Source: Rhodamnia argentea (taxonomy: Eukaryota > Streptophyta > Magnoliopsida > Myrtales > Myrtaceae). From it: a stretch of 64,000 nt of DNA. Positions 12,801-22,261 of the stretch are shown here, one piece after another; the first letter of the stretch is position 1; each line of letters starts with the position of its first letter. The stretch lies in assembly GCF_020921035.1 (NCBI RefSeq), contig NC_063155.1:29877294-29941293 (forward strand). Direction: 5' to 3'. The position numbers were made by a program, and so were the translations under genes. The notes under the pieces were generated by a model, which saw nothing but the letters and a program-made list of their open reading frames with translations, made no database searches and had not been told where the DNA came from.

Positions 12801-14930
12801 GTGTATCGTGGACAGCTTAAAGATGGTAAAATTGTCGCTATTAAGAGACTTAAGCACGAGGATGGTCCAGATGCAGACTTAAAGTTTTCAACTGAGGTAC
12901 CTGGTCAATGCACAACAATTTCTTTTATGTCAAATTATACGTCCTTTGGCATTCATAATGGATCTTTCTGCTCAGGTGGACCTCTTATCAAGACTTCATC
13001 ACTGTCATGTGGTGCCTTTGCTCGGATACTGCTCAGAATTTCAAGGGAAACACGTTGAAAGGCTGCTGGTGTTTGAATTTATGCCCAATGGTAATCTAAG
13101 AGATTGTCTAGATGGCCCAATAGGAGAGAATATGAGCTGGGATATCCGTGTTGGAATTGCAATTGGAGCTGCAAGGGGGTTGGAGTATCTCCATGATGCA
13201 GCTGCTCCAAGAATCCTGCATAGAGATGTCAAATCCACAAACATTCTTTTAGATGAGAATTGGAGGGCCAAGGTGAGAATATCTTCTCGCATAATTGTAA
13301 TGCTGATGTTTGTCTAGATTCTTTTCCTTCCTTCTTTCTTTTTTTTTTTTTTTTGGTTGGGGGGGGTGTGTGGGAGGGGGTGTATTTTATCACATATAGT
13401 GTGCATTAACCTTAGAATTGCATCTGATGATTGTAGTCATAAGTATAGTTAGCTTCTTTTGGTAACCAAGGGGTTGATTGTTAATAGATTGGTATGCCCG
13501 TTCTTACACTACGATAACAATTAAATTTATGCAGATAACTGATCTTGGTATGGCTAAATGTTTAAAAGCTGATGACCTACCTAGCGGTTCCAATTCTCCA
13601 GCAAGGATGCAGGGTACTTTTGGCTATTTTGCTCCTGAGTACGCAATTGTTGGGAGAGCCTCGCTCAAATCTGATGTTTTCAGTTTTGGGGTGGTTCTTC
13701 TTGAGCTCATCACTGGCCAGCAACCAATCCATAAATCAACCAGCAAAGGAGAAGAGAGCCTTGTCATATGGGTATAGTTACTATTATGTTCCATATTATG
13801 CAGTGAAATGCGGAGTTCTAAGTTGATTTTTCTTGTAATAGGATCTTCTGTGCTGGTTTTACTTCTCAAAACTCCATCTCCATCTTATTATAATTAGTTG
13901 AAGCCATCATAACCTGGTTCCTTGATGTTTCTACTTCTATCATTTATCGCTGGGTTCCAACAATTGACTGGTGCTTTTTTCAACTTCAATGGGAAATCAT
14001 ATAATCATGTTTCCAATTTCATCATCAATTCTGATGAGTATATTACATTAACAGATTAACTAAATTTCTCTCTATAATGATGCAGGCTACACCACGTTTA
14101 CAAGACAGTGGCCGAGTGATTGCAGAGTTGCCTGATCCCAGGCTGAAAGGAAACTTCCCCGAAGAAGAGATGTATATAATGGCTTACCTGGCAAAGGAAT
14201 GCCTGTTATTGGATCCTGACTCTAGACCAACCATGAGTGAGGTGGTTCAAATTCTTTCCACAATTGCACCTGATAAATCTAGGATGAGAAACATACAGGC
14301 CAGACTTTTTCAGGTAATGACCCCCTGTCAAAATTGCTGGGATCTTGCATATGCGAAACATGCCATGTTACCGTTAGTGTTTTTTTTTTTTTTTTTGGTA
14401 AGGTGTTACCGTTAGTGTTTTGTCTCTGGTTAATCCTGATAATACGTTTGGCTGGTTTGAAGTCAATTTATCATGAAAAGTCGTGTCTCATTACTTTGCC
14501 ACTTGATTATTGTGGAAACCCATTTTTTGTTTCATTGCATTTTTGCATTTGCCCATCACTCCAATTGAATTTTCTTTGGTGCTTCTCTGATGTGCAGTGG
14601 TCTTCTGCCAGCATGAAATCTGATTTGATTACAGAAAGACCTGGCAAACTGGTAAATAGTCCTATAGACGCAGAAGAGTTGAAAAATATCGCGTCAAACG
14701 GGTTGTCCAGCCCATGTTCTTCATGTTCTCTACCAGTTGATGTCGGCCCAGAGCCTTGGGTTGCAAGCAATGACAACAATATTTCCTCCAATCATGCAGA
14801 GAGATTGATTCTGCTCTCCTCTAAAGCCAGGAGCTGCCGTTCCCACGAGGATGATACAGTGGACTTAGTTGAACCTCGGTTCGAATCCTTCTGCTTGGCG
14901 ACTGCAAGTCCCCTTGAGAAGGCACATTGA
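9839..14930 (+). CDS. NCRK: Receptor-like Ser/Thr kinase NCRK
   Basis: There are nine coding exons: 9839-9908, 10436-10552, 11415-11528, 12202-12474, 12655-12896, 12976-13272, 13535-13771, 14086-14313 and 14598-14930. All junctions keep frame, giving 636 residues. Residues 1-23 form a signal peptide (MKLHGEVAVICLAGFL..). Two similar Cys-rich modules follow (about 34-62 and 72-100), each WTCxC ... NC.TxCNCT with N-glycosylation sites. One membrane span lies at about 117-142. The kinase domain starts at about 227, with glycine loop GLGGSSYVY, Lys255, HRD at 354-356, DLG at 374-376 (in place of DFG), and GTFGYFAPEY. A Ser-rich tail of about 110 residues ends the protein. Kinase and tail match Arabidopsis NCRK, a membrane RD-type receptor-like cytoplasmic-kinase relative. 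The start codon is chosen because its exon alone supplies a signal peptide and ends in the phase the next exon needs. Confidence 0.92.
10840..11246. repeat. 203-bp tandem duplication in an NCRK intron
   Basis: The sequence from tatacaatgctttgaaccct (10840) to gagaaatctaatg repeats at once from 11043 with a period of 203. I count about five substitutions between copies. It lies inside the intron between the two Cys-rich exons (10553-11414) and does not touch a splice site. Confidence 0.9.
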
Positions 14931-15463
14931 GTCAGTTCATGGGGATGAGAGCAGCAGTGAGTACATAATTTCTGTAAACCTGCATTGCAATGTATTGGCT
15001 TCTTTTTGGCCTATTTGTTTGTTGAGTATACATAGGTTTACGAGATACATTAAGCTTCTCGTCTTTCTTTCATTTTTGTTCCCTTTCCCTCTCAAAACAT
15101 AGGTTGAATTAGGTGGGAGGGTTCCAACCTCTTTCTTGGTTGTTTCATGCTTAATCAAATTGCTTGTACAGAAGTTAAACAATAGAAATGCCAATCTCTT
15201 TTTAGTAGAAATCTGAACTTCGATAGGATTCTGAAATTGTGCCACTTTCTTGTAGATTTGATGTGTGAAAGATGCCTCAGAGTTCAGTGTCATTGGAACA
15301 CTGTCAATTGACTAACTAAAATGAGTTTAGTTGCGCAAAAGGTTGTAGGATGATTGAGGTGGAAAACACACAGCTTTGTTCTCACAAGTTTTTCTCTTTA
15401 CTGAAGCTTTTTTCTGTCCTTGAACCATTTTTCTCAATCCATTGCCGCAACAGCCGGAAACGT
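14931..15463 (+). other. 3' UTR of NCRK and short spacer
   Basis: This is T-rich untranslated sequence after the NCRK stop codon at 14928-14930. No further gene is seen before the fold-back repeat. Confidence 0.5.
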
Positions 15464-15884
15464 GGATAATTGTCCATAAAGTCCTAAACCTATTGTGTGA
15501 TGGCCAATTCGGTTATAATCTTTTCAATTGTGCTAATATAGTCTTAAACCTTTTGAAGACTTGTCAATTTAGTTCTAAACTTTTCAATTGTGCCAATTTA
15601 ATTCTAAACCTTTTGACGATTTACCGATTTAGTTCTAATTCTTTTGATAATTTGCTAATTTAGTCCTTTTTGCCAATATATAATTAGGACTAAATTGATA
15701 AAACTTCAAAAGGTTTATGATTAAATTGTCGAAACTTAAGAAGGTATAGGGCTAAACTGGCACAATTGAAAGGTTTAAGGCTACATTTGTCAAAAATTTT
15801 AAGACTAAATTGGCACAATTGAAAGATCTAACACTAAATTGGTCGTTGTACGATAGGCATCTGACTTTATTTTACGACTTTCCC
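15464..15884. mobile_element. Fold-back (long TIR) MULE-like element
   Basis: The left arm (..aaagtcctaaacctattgtg..) and right arm are imperfect reverse complements meeting near 15675, so nearly the whole 420 bases is inverted repeat. The arm motif 'ttaggactaaattggcacaattgaaa' recurs elsewhere in the window and ties it to the better-preserved element at 34369-35277. No transposase is encoded. The flanks (gccggaaacg and gccaaaaaac) are only roughly alike, so the target duplication is uncertain. Confidence 0.6.
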
Positions 15885-16383
15885 GCCAAAAAACATGTTG
15901 TCATGACAGCTTACATGAAAACTTGATCTAGACTCAATGACAGAGAGATAGTTTGATCTGTCAAGAGATTGAAGCAAACCAACACGACTCGTCGGCAATG
16001 AGTCCGGTCAATACTCTACAATTTTTTTAACGCAAACTGATCCATCAAGATAGCCTTACAGGGCACATGCAGTGGGAACGAGACTTGTTGCTTGAGGAGA
16101 CCGGGACAGAAAAAAGAATGCCAGGATACTGAAAACTGATCTTCTTGCACAGATTCAATCAGCAAGTGAGAGGCATTAACAATCCACATCGCCTCACTAC
16201 TTTTCTATAATTATCCCTCTTTCTGCGAGTATCCCTAGTTTTCGTGCACATGCAATCTCAAGCTAGTCTTAGTTCATACGTTACTGGCCTGATGAACATG
16301 TCCAAAACCTGGGTAGTTAGTCCCATGGCTTGACTGGTAGATGAATGCCTTGACCGGAGGTCAGTAGGAGCATTGGACTACCC
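15885..16383. other. Intergenic DNA and promoter of the small peptide gene
   Basis: No gene is seen. TTGAC cores (W-box-like) occur in the stretch 16329-16356 (cttgactggtag, cttgaccggagg), just before the TATA-like box of the next gene. W-boxes are WRKY binding sites in general; nothing here proves use. Confidence 0.35.
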
Positions 16384-16390
16384 TTTAAAA
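16384..16390 (+). promoter_or_regulatory. TATA-like box of the small peptide gene
   Basis: The heptamer tttaaaa lies about 100 bases upstream of the ATG at 16488. It is followed about 30 bases on by a plausible initiation region (gcctcattcactcagc). Confidence 0.4.
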
Positions 16391-16487
16391 GCCATCTTAA
16401 CCTCTCTTCAAAGGATAGAGAGCCTCATTCACTCAGCTTCCTGCTCTTCGCTTCGAGAAAGTGTCGGATCTCTCTTCTAGGTCGGCA

Positions 16488-16814
16488 ATGGATCCACCGC
16501 CACCGGCAAGTGCACCGCTTCTGGCACCCGCTCCTCCGCCCGGTCCGCCCGGTGGAGGATGCTTGGATTTCATGTAAGATGATTCTTTCTTCACCACTCT
16601 TTTCAACTCTACATGTTAACCGGAAGAGAAGAAGAAGAAGAAGAAATACCCAAAGTTCTAATGCATGCAGACTAGCATGAGACAAATTGCTCATTATTGT
16701 TGATTCTTTTCTTCCTTTGTTGGCCTGCTGTGCAGCTTGTGGTTTCTGGGCTGCTGCGGCCTGTACCGAAGCTGCTGCCCGCCGCTCTTCGAGCCTGGGC
16801 CTCCCCCGCCGTGA
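16488..16814 (+). CDS. Small Pro/Cys-rich hydrophobic peptide, 54 residues
   Basis: There are two exons, 16488-16573 and 16736-16814, joined inside an Ile codon (at|c). The donor is cat|gtaaga and the acceptor tgtgcag|cttg. The product starts MDPPPPASAPLLAPAPPPGPP, continues with GGG, then a hydrophobic Cys-rich stretch CLDFILWFLGCCGLYRSCC, and ends PPLFEPGPPPP. There is no cleavable signal peptide. The Pro-rich head plus short hydrophobic Cys cluster suggests a tail-anchored or acylated membrane peptide, in the loose style of plant CYSTM peptides, but the pattern is not the classic CYSTM one and I do not recognise the family. In favour of a real gene: strong splice sites, a TATA-like box, a CT-rich leader, and proline codons on both sides of the intron. 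It lies between NCRK and CNGC15. Confidence 0.6.
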
Positions 16815-17597
16815 GGCTTTCCGCATTTCCGGAAAAACCCGCCACAAGTATTTCAAAAATGCAATTTTTTTGTTTGTTTGATTGTTTGTACTGTTGAATT
16901 GGGTACAGAATTGTGTGTTGATTTGATTCCACTCTGCAAAGTGCCTAGACATTGTGTTTCCCCAATTGACCCCGTTGTGTTGGTGTAGTAGCTCGGATCT
17001 TTTCGCCTTCCTGATTTGCTACGTCGCGTTTTCTTATCCAACTGATGTATTTGTGTTAATAATACTGATGATTTCAGAAATCTAAAATGTGAGACTGGTT
17101 TGAAATTTTGCAGACTTGTGTGATTTTGCAGAGAAATAGGCTTCTCCTAGTTTCATTGCTAGAAATCGGCACTTTCATACTCTGGTTAGTATCGGAACAG
17201 ATCTTTCACCGAGTCATAAACTTGTCATCTGGGCTTTAATTCTTCCCCCCACGCCAATTGATGCTGCAAAATACAAAAATCTAAAGCTTGCATGAGTTTA
17301 AACAATTCGACTCCGGATTCATTTAGCGCTTTCGAACACAAACTAAAACCAGTTGACAAATTCGACAGTGGCTCATCGAACGCTTTGACTTGCCGATGAG
17401 AGCGCAACGGTTGCCGCCGTTCTTGAAATTCTCAAGAGTTTGAGAGAAACATCTAAGAATATGGATTTCCCTGCCAATGTGCCAAGAATTGAGAGATGTC
17501 ACAATCCAATCCAAGTGAATACCCCGCCCGAAATTATTTGAATTCGAAGCTTGGTCTGGCCGAGACGATTAGGGTGCGCATGATATCACTTTTGGGA
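16815..17597. other. 3' UTR of the small gene and unassigned DNA
   Basis: T-rich sequence after the stop at 16812-16814 is probably 3' UTR. I see no supported gene or repeat from there to 17597. Confidence 0.4.
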
Positions 17598-17830
17598 GTG
17601 GATTTCTGCTCCAGAAGCACTTCTAGAACAAAATTCCGTTTGGTAATTTAACTTTTGAAGCAGAAATTCATTTGGTAAAAATATTTACTTCTGAAAGAAA
17701 TTTCTACTTCTGAAGTTATTTTGCCACCAATTTTTTTTTTTTTGTCCAACTTTTGCCCCCAATTTGAGAAGTTAAAAAAAGTTACTTCTCAACTCAAGAA
17801 ATACATTTGACAAAAAAAAAAAAAACCTCA
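17598..17830. repeat. MITE-like repeat 'tttctgctccagaag'
   Basis: The AT-rich block beginning gtggatttctgctccagaag contains internal inverted fragments (cttctgaaag / tttctacttctg). It is clearly related to 37045-37240 (agaatttctgctccacaagt..) in the same order of motifs. It ends near the oligo-A run at 17812-17826. No target duplication was identified. Confidence 0.45.
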
Positions 17831-17869
17831 AGAAGTACTTCTTGCCTCATCCTTTTTTCATTACGCCCT

Positions 17870-18060
17870 CATCCTCTTTTCTACCCCGCCCGCCTCCACC
17901 GCCACCCACCATTGACCACCGCTCCCCACCGCCCATCACCACCCGCGACCACCATCAACCGTCGACCACAGCCCGTCGCCCCCCACAACAAACCTCCATC
18001 CGTTGCCACCCACTGCTGCCACCCACCGGCCACCCCCACCCCCTCCCCCCCGGGTAACCA
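17870..18060. repeat. C-rich low-complexity tract
   Basis: On the + strand about 190 bases are dominated by ccacc/cgccc units, and the frames read as Pro/His/Thr repeats. I treat it as low-complexity DNA associated with the neighbouring repeat, not as coding. Confidence 0.5.
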
Positions 18061-19204
18061 CCACTAACCGCCCTTGGTTGGCAAGGGCCAGCCTATCTTG
18101 GAAAAATATGGGAGAAAAAATGAAAAAAAAAAAAAGATAAACTGAAGAAAATATCATTGATCACGTCCTTAATTGAAATTTTTCTTTTTTTATTATTTAG
18201 GGCTAAACAAGTAAACTAAGGGTTTTATCTTTCGGAGGTTAAGATGAGATTTTGGGTCTTATCAACATAGTGACTCTGTTTAATGTTATCTATAAACGAG
18301 GGCTCAGATCTCAAAATAAACACAGTGTTGGCTTTTATAATTGGGTCTCATTCCTACATTTGTTTTTGTAAAAGGGTCATCATTGCCGATTACAATTTTC
18401 AAGTTAAATATTTCCTTATTAGGACCTGGTTTTTTTTTTTGTACAGTCTTCGTCCTTAACACTATGTTCGGACAACTAAAGAAAGGAGGACTTGGATTTA
18501 CACATTCCAAAATGCTTACAAGCATGAACATCCTTCTAGCAATTTTCTTTGGATCGGATTATTTCAATGTCTATAAAAATCGATGACTATTCATAACTTT
18601 TACTTTGACGTCAAAGAAGAGTTTGATCCAGTACTTTATTTCTATCCTAGTTGATCCTAATTCGAAAACTCAAATCTAAATCCAAATCATGTCTTTGATA
18701 TTACTGGCGTCTCAAAGTACAACTTTTGCCCGCTTAATGAAAGTGTAGGCCCTTCCTTAGCGCAAATACACGAAATGCTTGGCCTCCTTCACAATTTGAC
18801 TCCTACATCCACGAGAGTCTGTGGCTACAATTCAATTCAAAATAAGACCATACTCAGTATGTTGCGATAAAATGGACTAAATTGCAATCCGATGGCGAAG
18901 CATAAAATCATAAGCCTATCGCATTGCGGTTCCGCATTTAAGTCCCCTTCGTCCTAAATCACTTCTTTGACATGCGTGGAACGCGTGCCTTAAAATTTGA
19001 CTCAATATTTCGTGATATTCTCTTTTATCGCGTCAACCTAACATATAATCGGGCACATCCACAATGTCATTCACATCTCTTTCTTTGATTATGCAATTAA
19101 TTCGATCTTCGGAAACGTCACGGACCAAATTCTCACTTTCCCATAGTTTTCTTCCTCCATTACTACATTTCCTTTTGTTTTAAATACTACCAAATAGAAG
19201 AAAA
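18061..19204. other. Unassigned intergenic DNA
   Basis: No gene, RNA or bounded repeat could be recognised. The stretch is AT-rich with short open frames only. Confidence 0.4.
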
Positions 19205-19851
19205 GAAAAAATTTCAAAGAAGGTCCGAAGTGTCATTATTTTCTCAAATAAAGATATGAAGTGGACGTCGTTTCAAATAAGGTCCTAAAGTATTTAAATT
19301 ATTTAAAAAAAGGGCCAAACCGAAAAGAATTTTTATCCTTTGCTTTTTTTTTGTTTGACCTTTTCTTTTCTTTTCTTTTTCTTTTCTTTTTTCTTCCCTC
19401 CCTCCCTTCCCCCTCCCCTCCCCAGGCCATCGTCGGTCTCGCCTGAGCCGGCATCAAGCGAGAGCAACCCTCACTCGGGCGGACGAAGGCGCCCCTCGCT
19501 AGATCCGGCGAGCGTAGCCCTCGTGTCACCTAGGTGGGCAAGGGCCCTCGCTAATGTCGGCCCGAGCGAGGGTAGCCCGACGCCTAGCCTCGCCAACCTA
19601 GGCGAGGGGGTCCTCGTTTGACGCCGCCCAAGTGAGGATGGCCTCGAGGTGGCGATGGCCAAGGGAGGGGAGGGGAGAAAAAAGAAAAGAAAGGGCAAAA
19701 ATAAAAATAAAAAGATAAAAAAATGATAGAAAAAATAAATAAATAAAGGACTAAAATACCTTTTGATCAAGCCCATCTTTGAAATAAGTTGAGCACTTCG
19801 GGCCCTTATTTAAAACAAAGTTCATTTCGAGCCCTTTTTTGAAATTTTTCC
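19205..19851. mobile_element. Non-autonomous TIR element with GC-rich core, family B
   Basis: The left arm (gaaaaaatttcaaagaaggtcc..) is matched by the reverse complement of the right end (ggaaaaatttcaaaaaaggg..), and similarity extends about 100 bases inward (caaataaggtcct, aaataagggcc). The core 19420-19670 is GC-rich and built from cctcgc/gcgagg words. Flanks agaagaaaa and aaaagaaaa differ at one of nine bases, fitting a 9-bp MULE-type target duplication. A second member is at about 46480-47000. Confidence 0.55.
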
Positions 19852-19889
19852 AAAAGAAAATAAGGAAAATTGGGAGACTATAAATGAAA

Positions 19890-20090
19890 GCAAAGCATTA
19901 TTGAAGAGGTGAGTGAGGAGATCATTGAAATGGGGGGGTTTGGTGTCATCCGGATGTCGTGGGTTCGATGCCTTCCATTGTACAAACAGAAGAGCTGGTT
20001 CGGGCCGAGATCTTGTTGGCTTGTCCGCTTTTTTTTTATTATTATCTTTAATTTTCCCATCGTTCCCAAAAAAATAAATATACGAAAATA
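19890..20090 (+). repeat. Possible tRNA-derived SINE
   Basis: The stretch contains tggtgtcatccggatgtcg followed by gggttcgatgcc, which resembles a tRNA B box in plant SINEs, and ends about 70 bases later in a T-rich tail. The A box is unclear and no target duplication was found. Confidence 0.3.
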
Positions 20091-20099
20091 ACATTCTGG

Positions 20100-22261
20100 T
20101 CCCCCTAAAATTGCATAATTTTTTTTTGGTTAAAAAAATTGCATAATTCAGTGGCTTGTGATTGCAAATGGGGCAACTATTTCAATAATCCATAAATCGA
20201 GGGACTAATGGAGGGTCGTGTCTTCGGCCAGGAAGAGCTTCGCTGGCGTCTGCCAAAAAAACGTCCGACCGCCAATCGGACGAGGACGAGGAACATTGAA
20301 TTGGAGGGGGTGGGGGGGCCCACTTCCGGCCTGGTTGGATAACCAGTCCCCACCAATCAGTGTCGCATCTGTCATCCACTTCATTCAATTCATGGGAGAA
20401 TTTCTTGCTTTTCGAGAGTTTCAGACCATGCCCGGATCCCATTCCCATTCACATCTGGGGTCTTGTCTTAATCGCTCCGTTATTCGCCGACTGCAGTACG
20501 AAATGGGTTTTGAGTTAGCTCCAGAGGACGAGATTGGTCCGGACGGAAGTTAAGGACATCTTACCAACAACGAATTACAAATCCAGAACGTTAATGGGCG
20601 GATCATAAGAGTAACAATGGACATCGACGACCAAAGGGGTTGCTTGCTTCTTCTTAGAGCGGATTCAACTTGTGGAAACAGCAAGATTTGGTCTTTTTGT
20701 ATGTCAAGCGGTTTGGACTTTGAGTTCTTGTGCATATTTTCCAGCTTGTTTGTTCAGAAGAAGATATTACGGCGCGTTCCTCTCTCGCGTCATATCTAGA
20801 TGGTAAAAACAAAATCTTATATGTTGCGGAAACTATTTCGCGGCCAACTTATCGTATCAGTAAAAGATAAGTCTAATGCTATCGATCCTAAAAATTGAGA
20901 ATCGGTTTTAACGGCCTGTCTCTTTTGTAACCTCGTACCTATTATCCCGTCTTAATTACGAATTAAATGCCTAAACGTGCCGCAATCAACAGAGGAGAGA
21001 TGTAACCCAGAGGAGCAAGCAGCAAGCTCTGTCGCTCATGAAGGTCGGGTGCAGCATCAAGGTTCCATGTGGCATGGATATGCGCATCAAACTTTGTCAA
21101 CGCTTGATCTTTTTTCAAAAGAAGAAAGAAAGCCACGACCCAACGATTTCTTCTTCTTTTTATCACTGTTTCTTTTGTCCTTTTTCGCATTTGTCTAATG
21201 ATCATGTAATATAAAAAAAATAGAGACAAAGGCCAGCTTTTAAATGCTGATGGGATCAGGTACCTTGTCATTTTCTTGAAATTCTGAAATGTCTAATTAA
21301 GGGGGTTGCCCAACTCAAGGGTCGTAAGTGTTTGAAACAAGCGACGATCACGAGGAGGGTCGGCTTTGTACTGTTCCCGAACATCGAAAGTGGATCCTCG
21401 CTTCCCCATTTTGCCAAAGTTTCCACTTTTGGCATCTTCCTTCGCTGCTCCAATCTCGGAGTGGAAAATGAAAAATGCCATTCCAGATTCCTTTCTGAGC
21501 TGATCTCTATGCATTCTTAGTGAAATTCGATTCCGCAAGTTTGTGACTTTCATGGTGTCAGCTACTGAGAAAAGCAATACCCTTGTGAGCTCTCTGTCTC
21601 TCTCCCTCTCTCCAGTTCATGCTTGATTAACAGACTGAGGATTTTGAATTCTGATGTCAATCTGAGTCTTGAATTGATTGGCCTTGTCTTCTTTTACAGC
21701 CCAAGTGTGTTTCTTGTCGAACTTTTTCTGAGGTTTCTTATTCATGTTGTTTGCTGTCCAAGCATCTGGGGTTAGTTTTCAGTCTATGTGCAATTTGCTC
21801 TTTTTCCCTTTGTTGGAGATGTTTAGAGTCATGGTAATGTGTGATTAATTTCAGGCTTAAAGTTTCTGCTCATTCCGAAGTTCAAGAAAGACCGAAAGTT
21901 TCCAACTTGCTGGAGTTCACACTCTAAAGAGTATACAGGTCACATGTTTTGACTTACTTTGTGTCACAGAAAGGCGTTTTAAGTCACAAAAGGTTCAGCC
22001 TTCAAGTTGCTGCATCTTGAATTTATTTTCTTCACATGATTCATGGCCAAAGAAGGCCATACAAGGGCTTTTGACTCTTGTGGCTTCAAGGGCATCCCCA
22101 GTCACTTTCTTCTGATTTCACAAGTTGATAGTAGATAGATACTTGTGAAAAAAAGAAAGGGATGGTTCATTGATCAGTGCATAAATCAAGTCTTCTTGTA
22201 TGAGAGATTTCCGCGATCAATTGCGGCTTTCGCCAAGGGACCGAACGTGTACTCGAGCACT
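20100..22261 (+). other. Intergenic DNA and 5' leader of CNGC15
   Basis: No supported gene lies in 20100-21570; a 111-codon open frame at 20218-20553 has no recognisable domain. The CT-rich run at 21588-21614 and the following sequence to 22261 are likely CNGC15 leader, perhaps with a leader intron, but I could not fix exon borders. Confidence 0.4.

Noticed and set aside
14873-14890. ggttcgaatcc resembling a tRNA T-arm
   Set aside because: It is coding sequence in the last NCRK exon.
17807-18067. Pro/His-rich open frames
   Set aside because: They arise from a C-rich low-complexity tract and run in several frames at once.
19950-20000. Possible tRNA gene (gggttcgatgcc)
   Set aside because: Only a B-box-like stretch is seen; no cloverleaf could be formed, so it is listed only as a possible SINE.
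20218-20553. 111-codon open frame between repeats
   Set aside because: No recognisable domain, no leader or splice context, composition like surrounding non-coding DNA.
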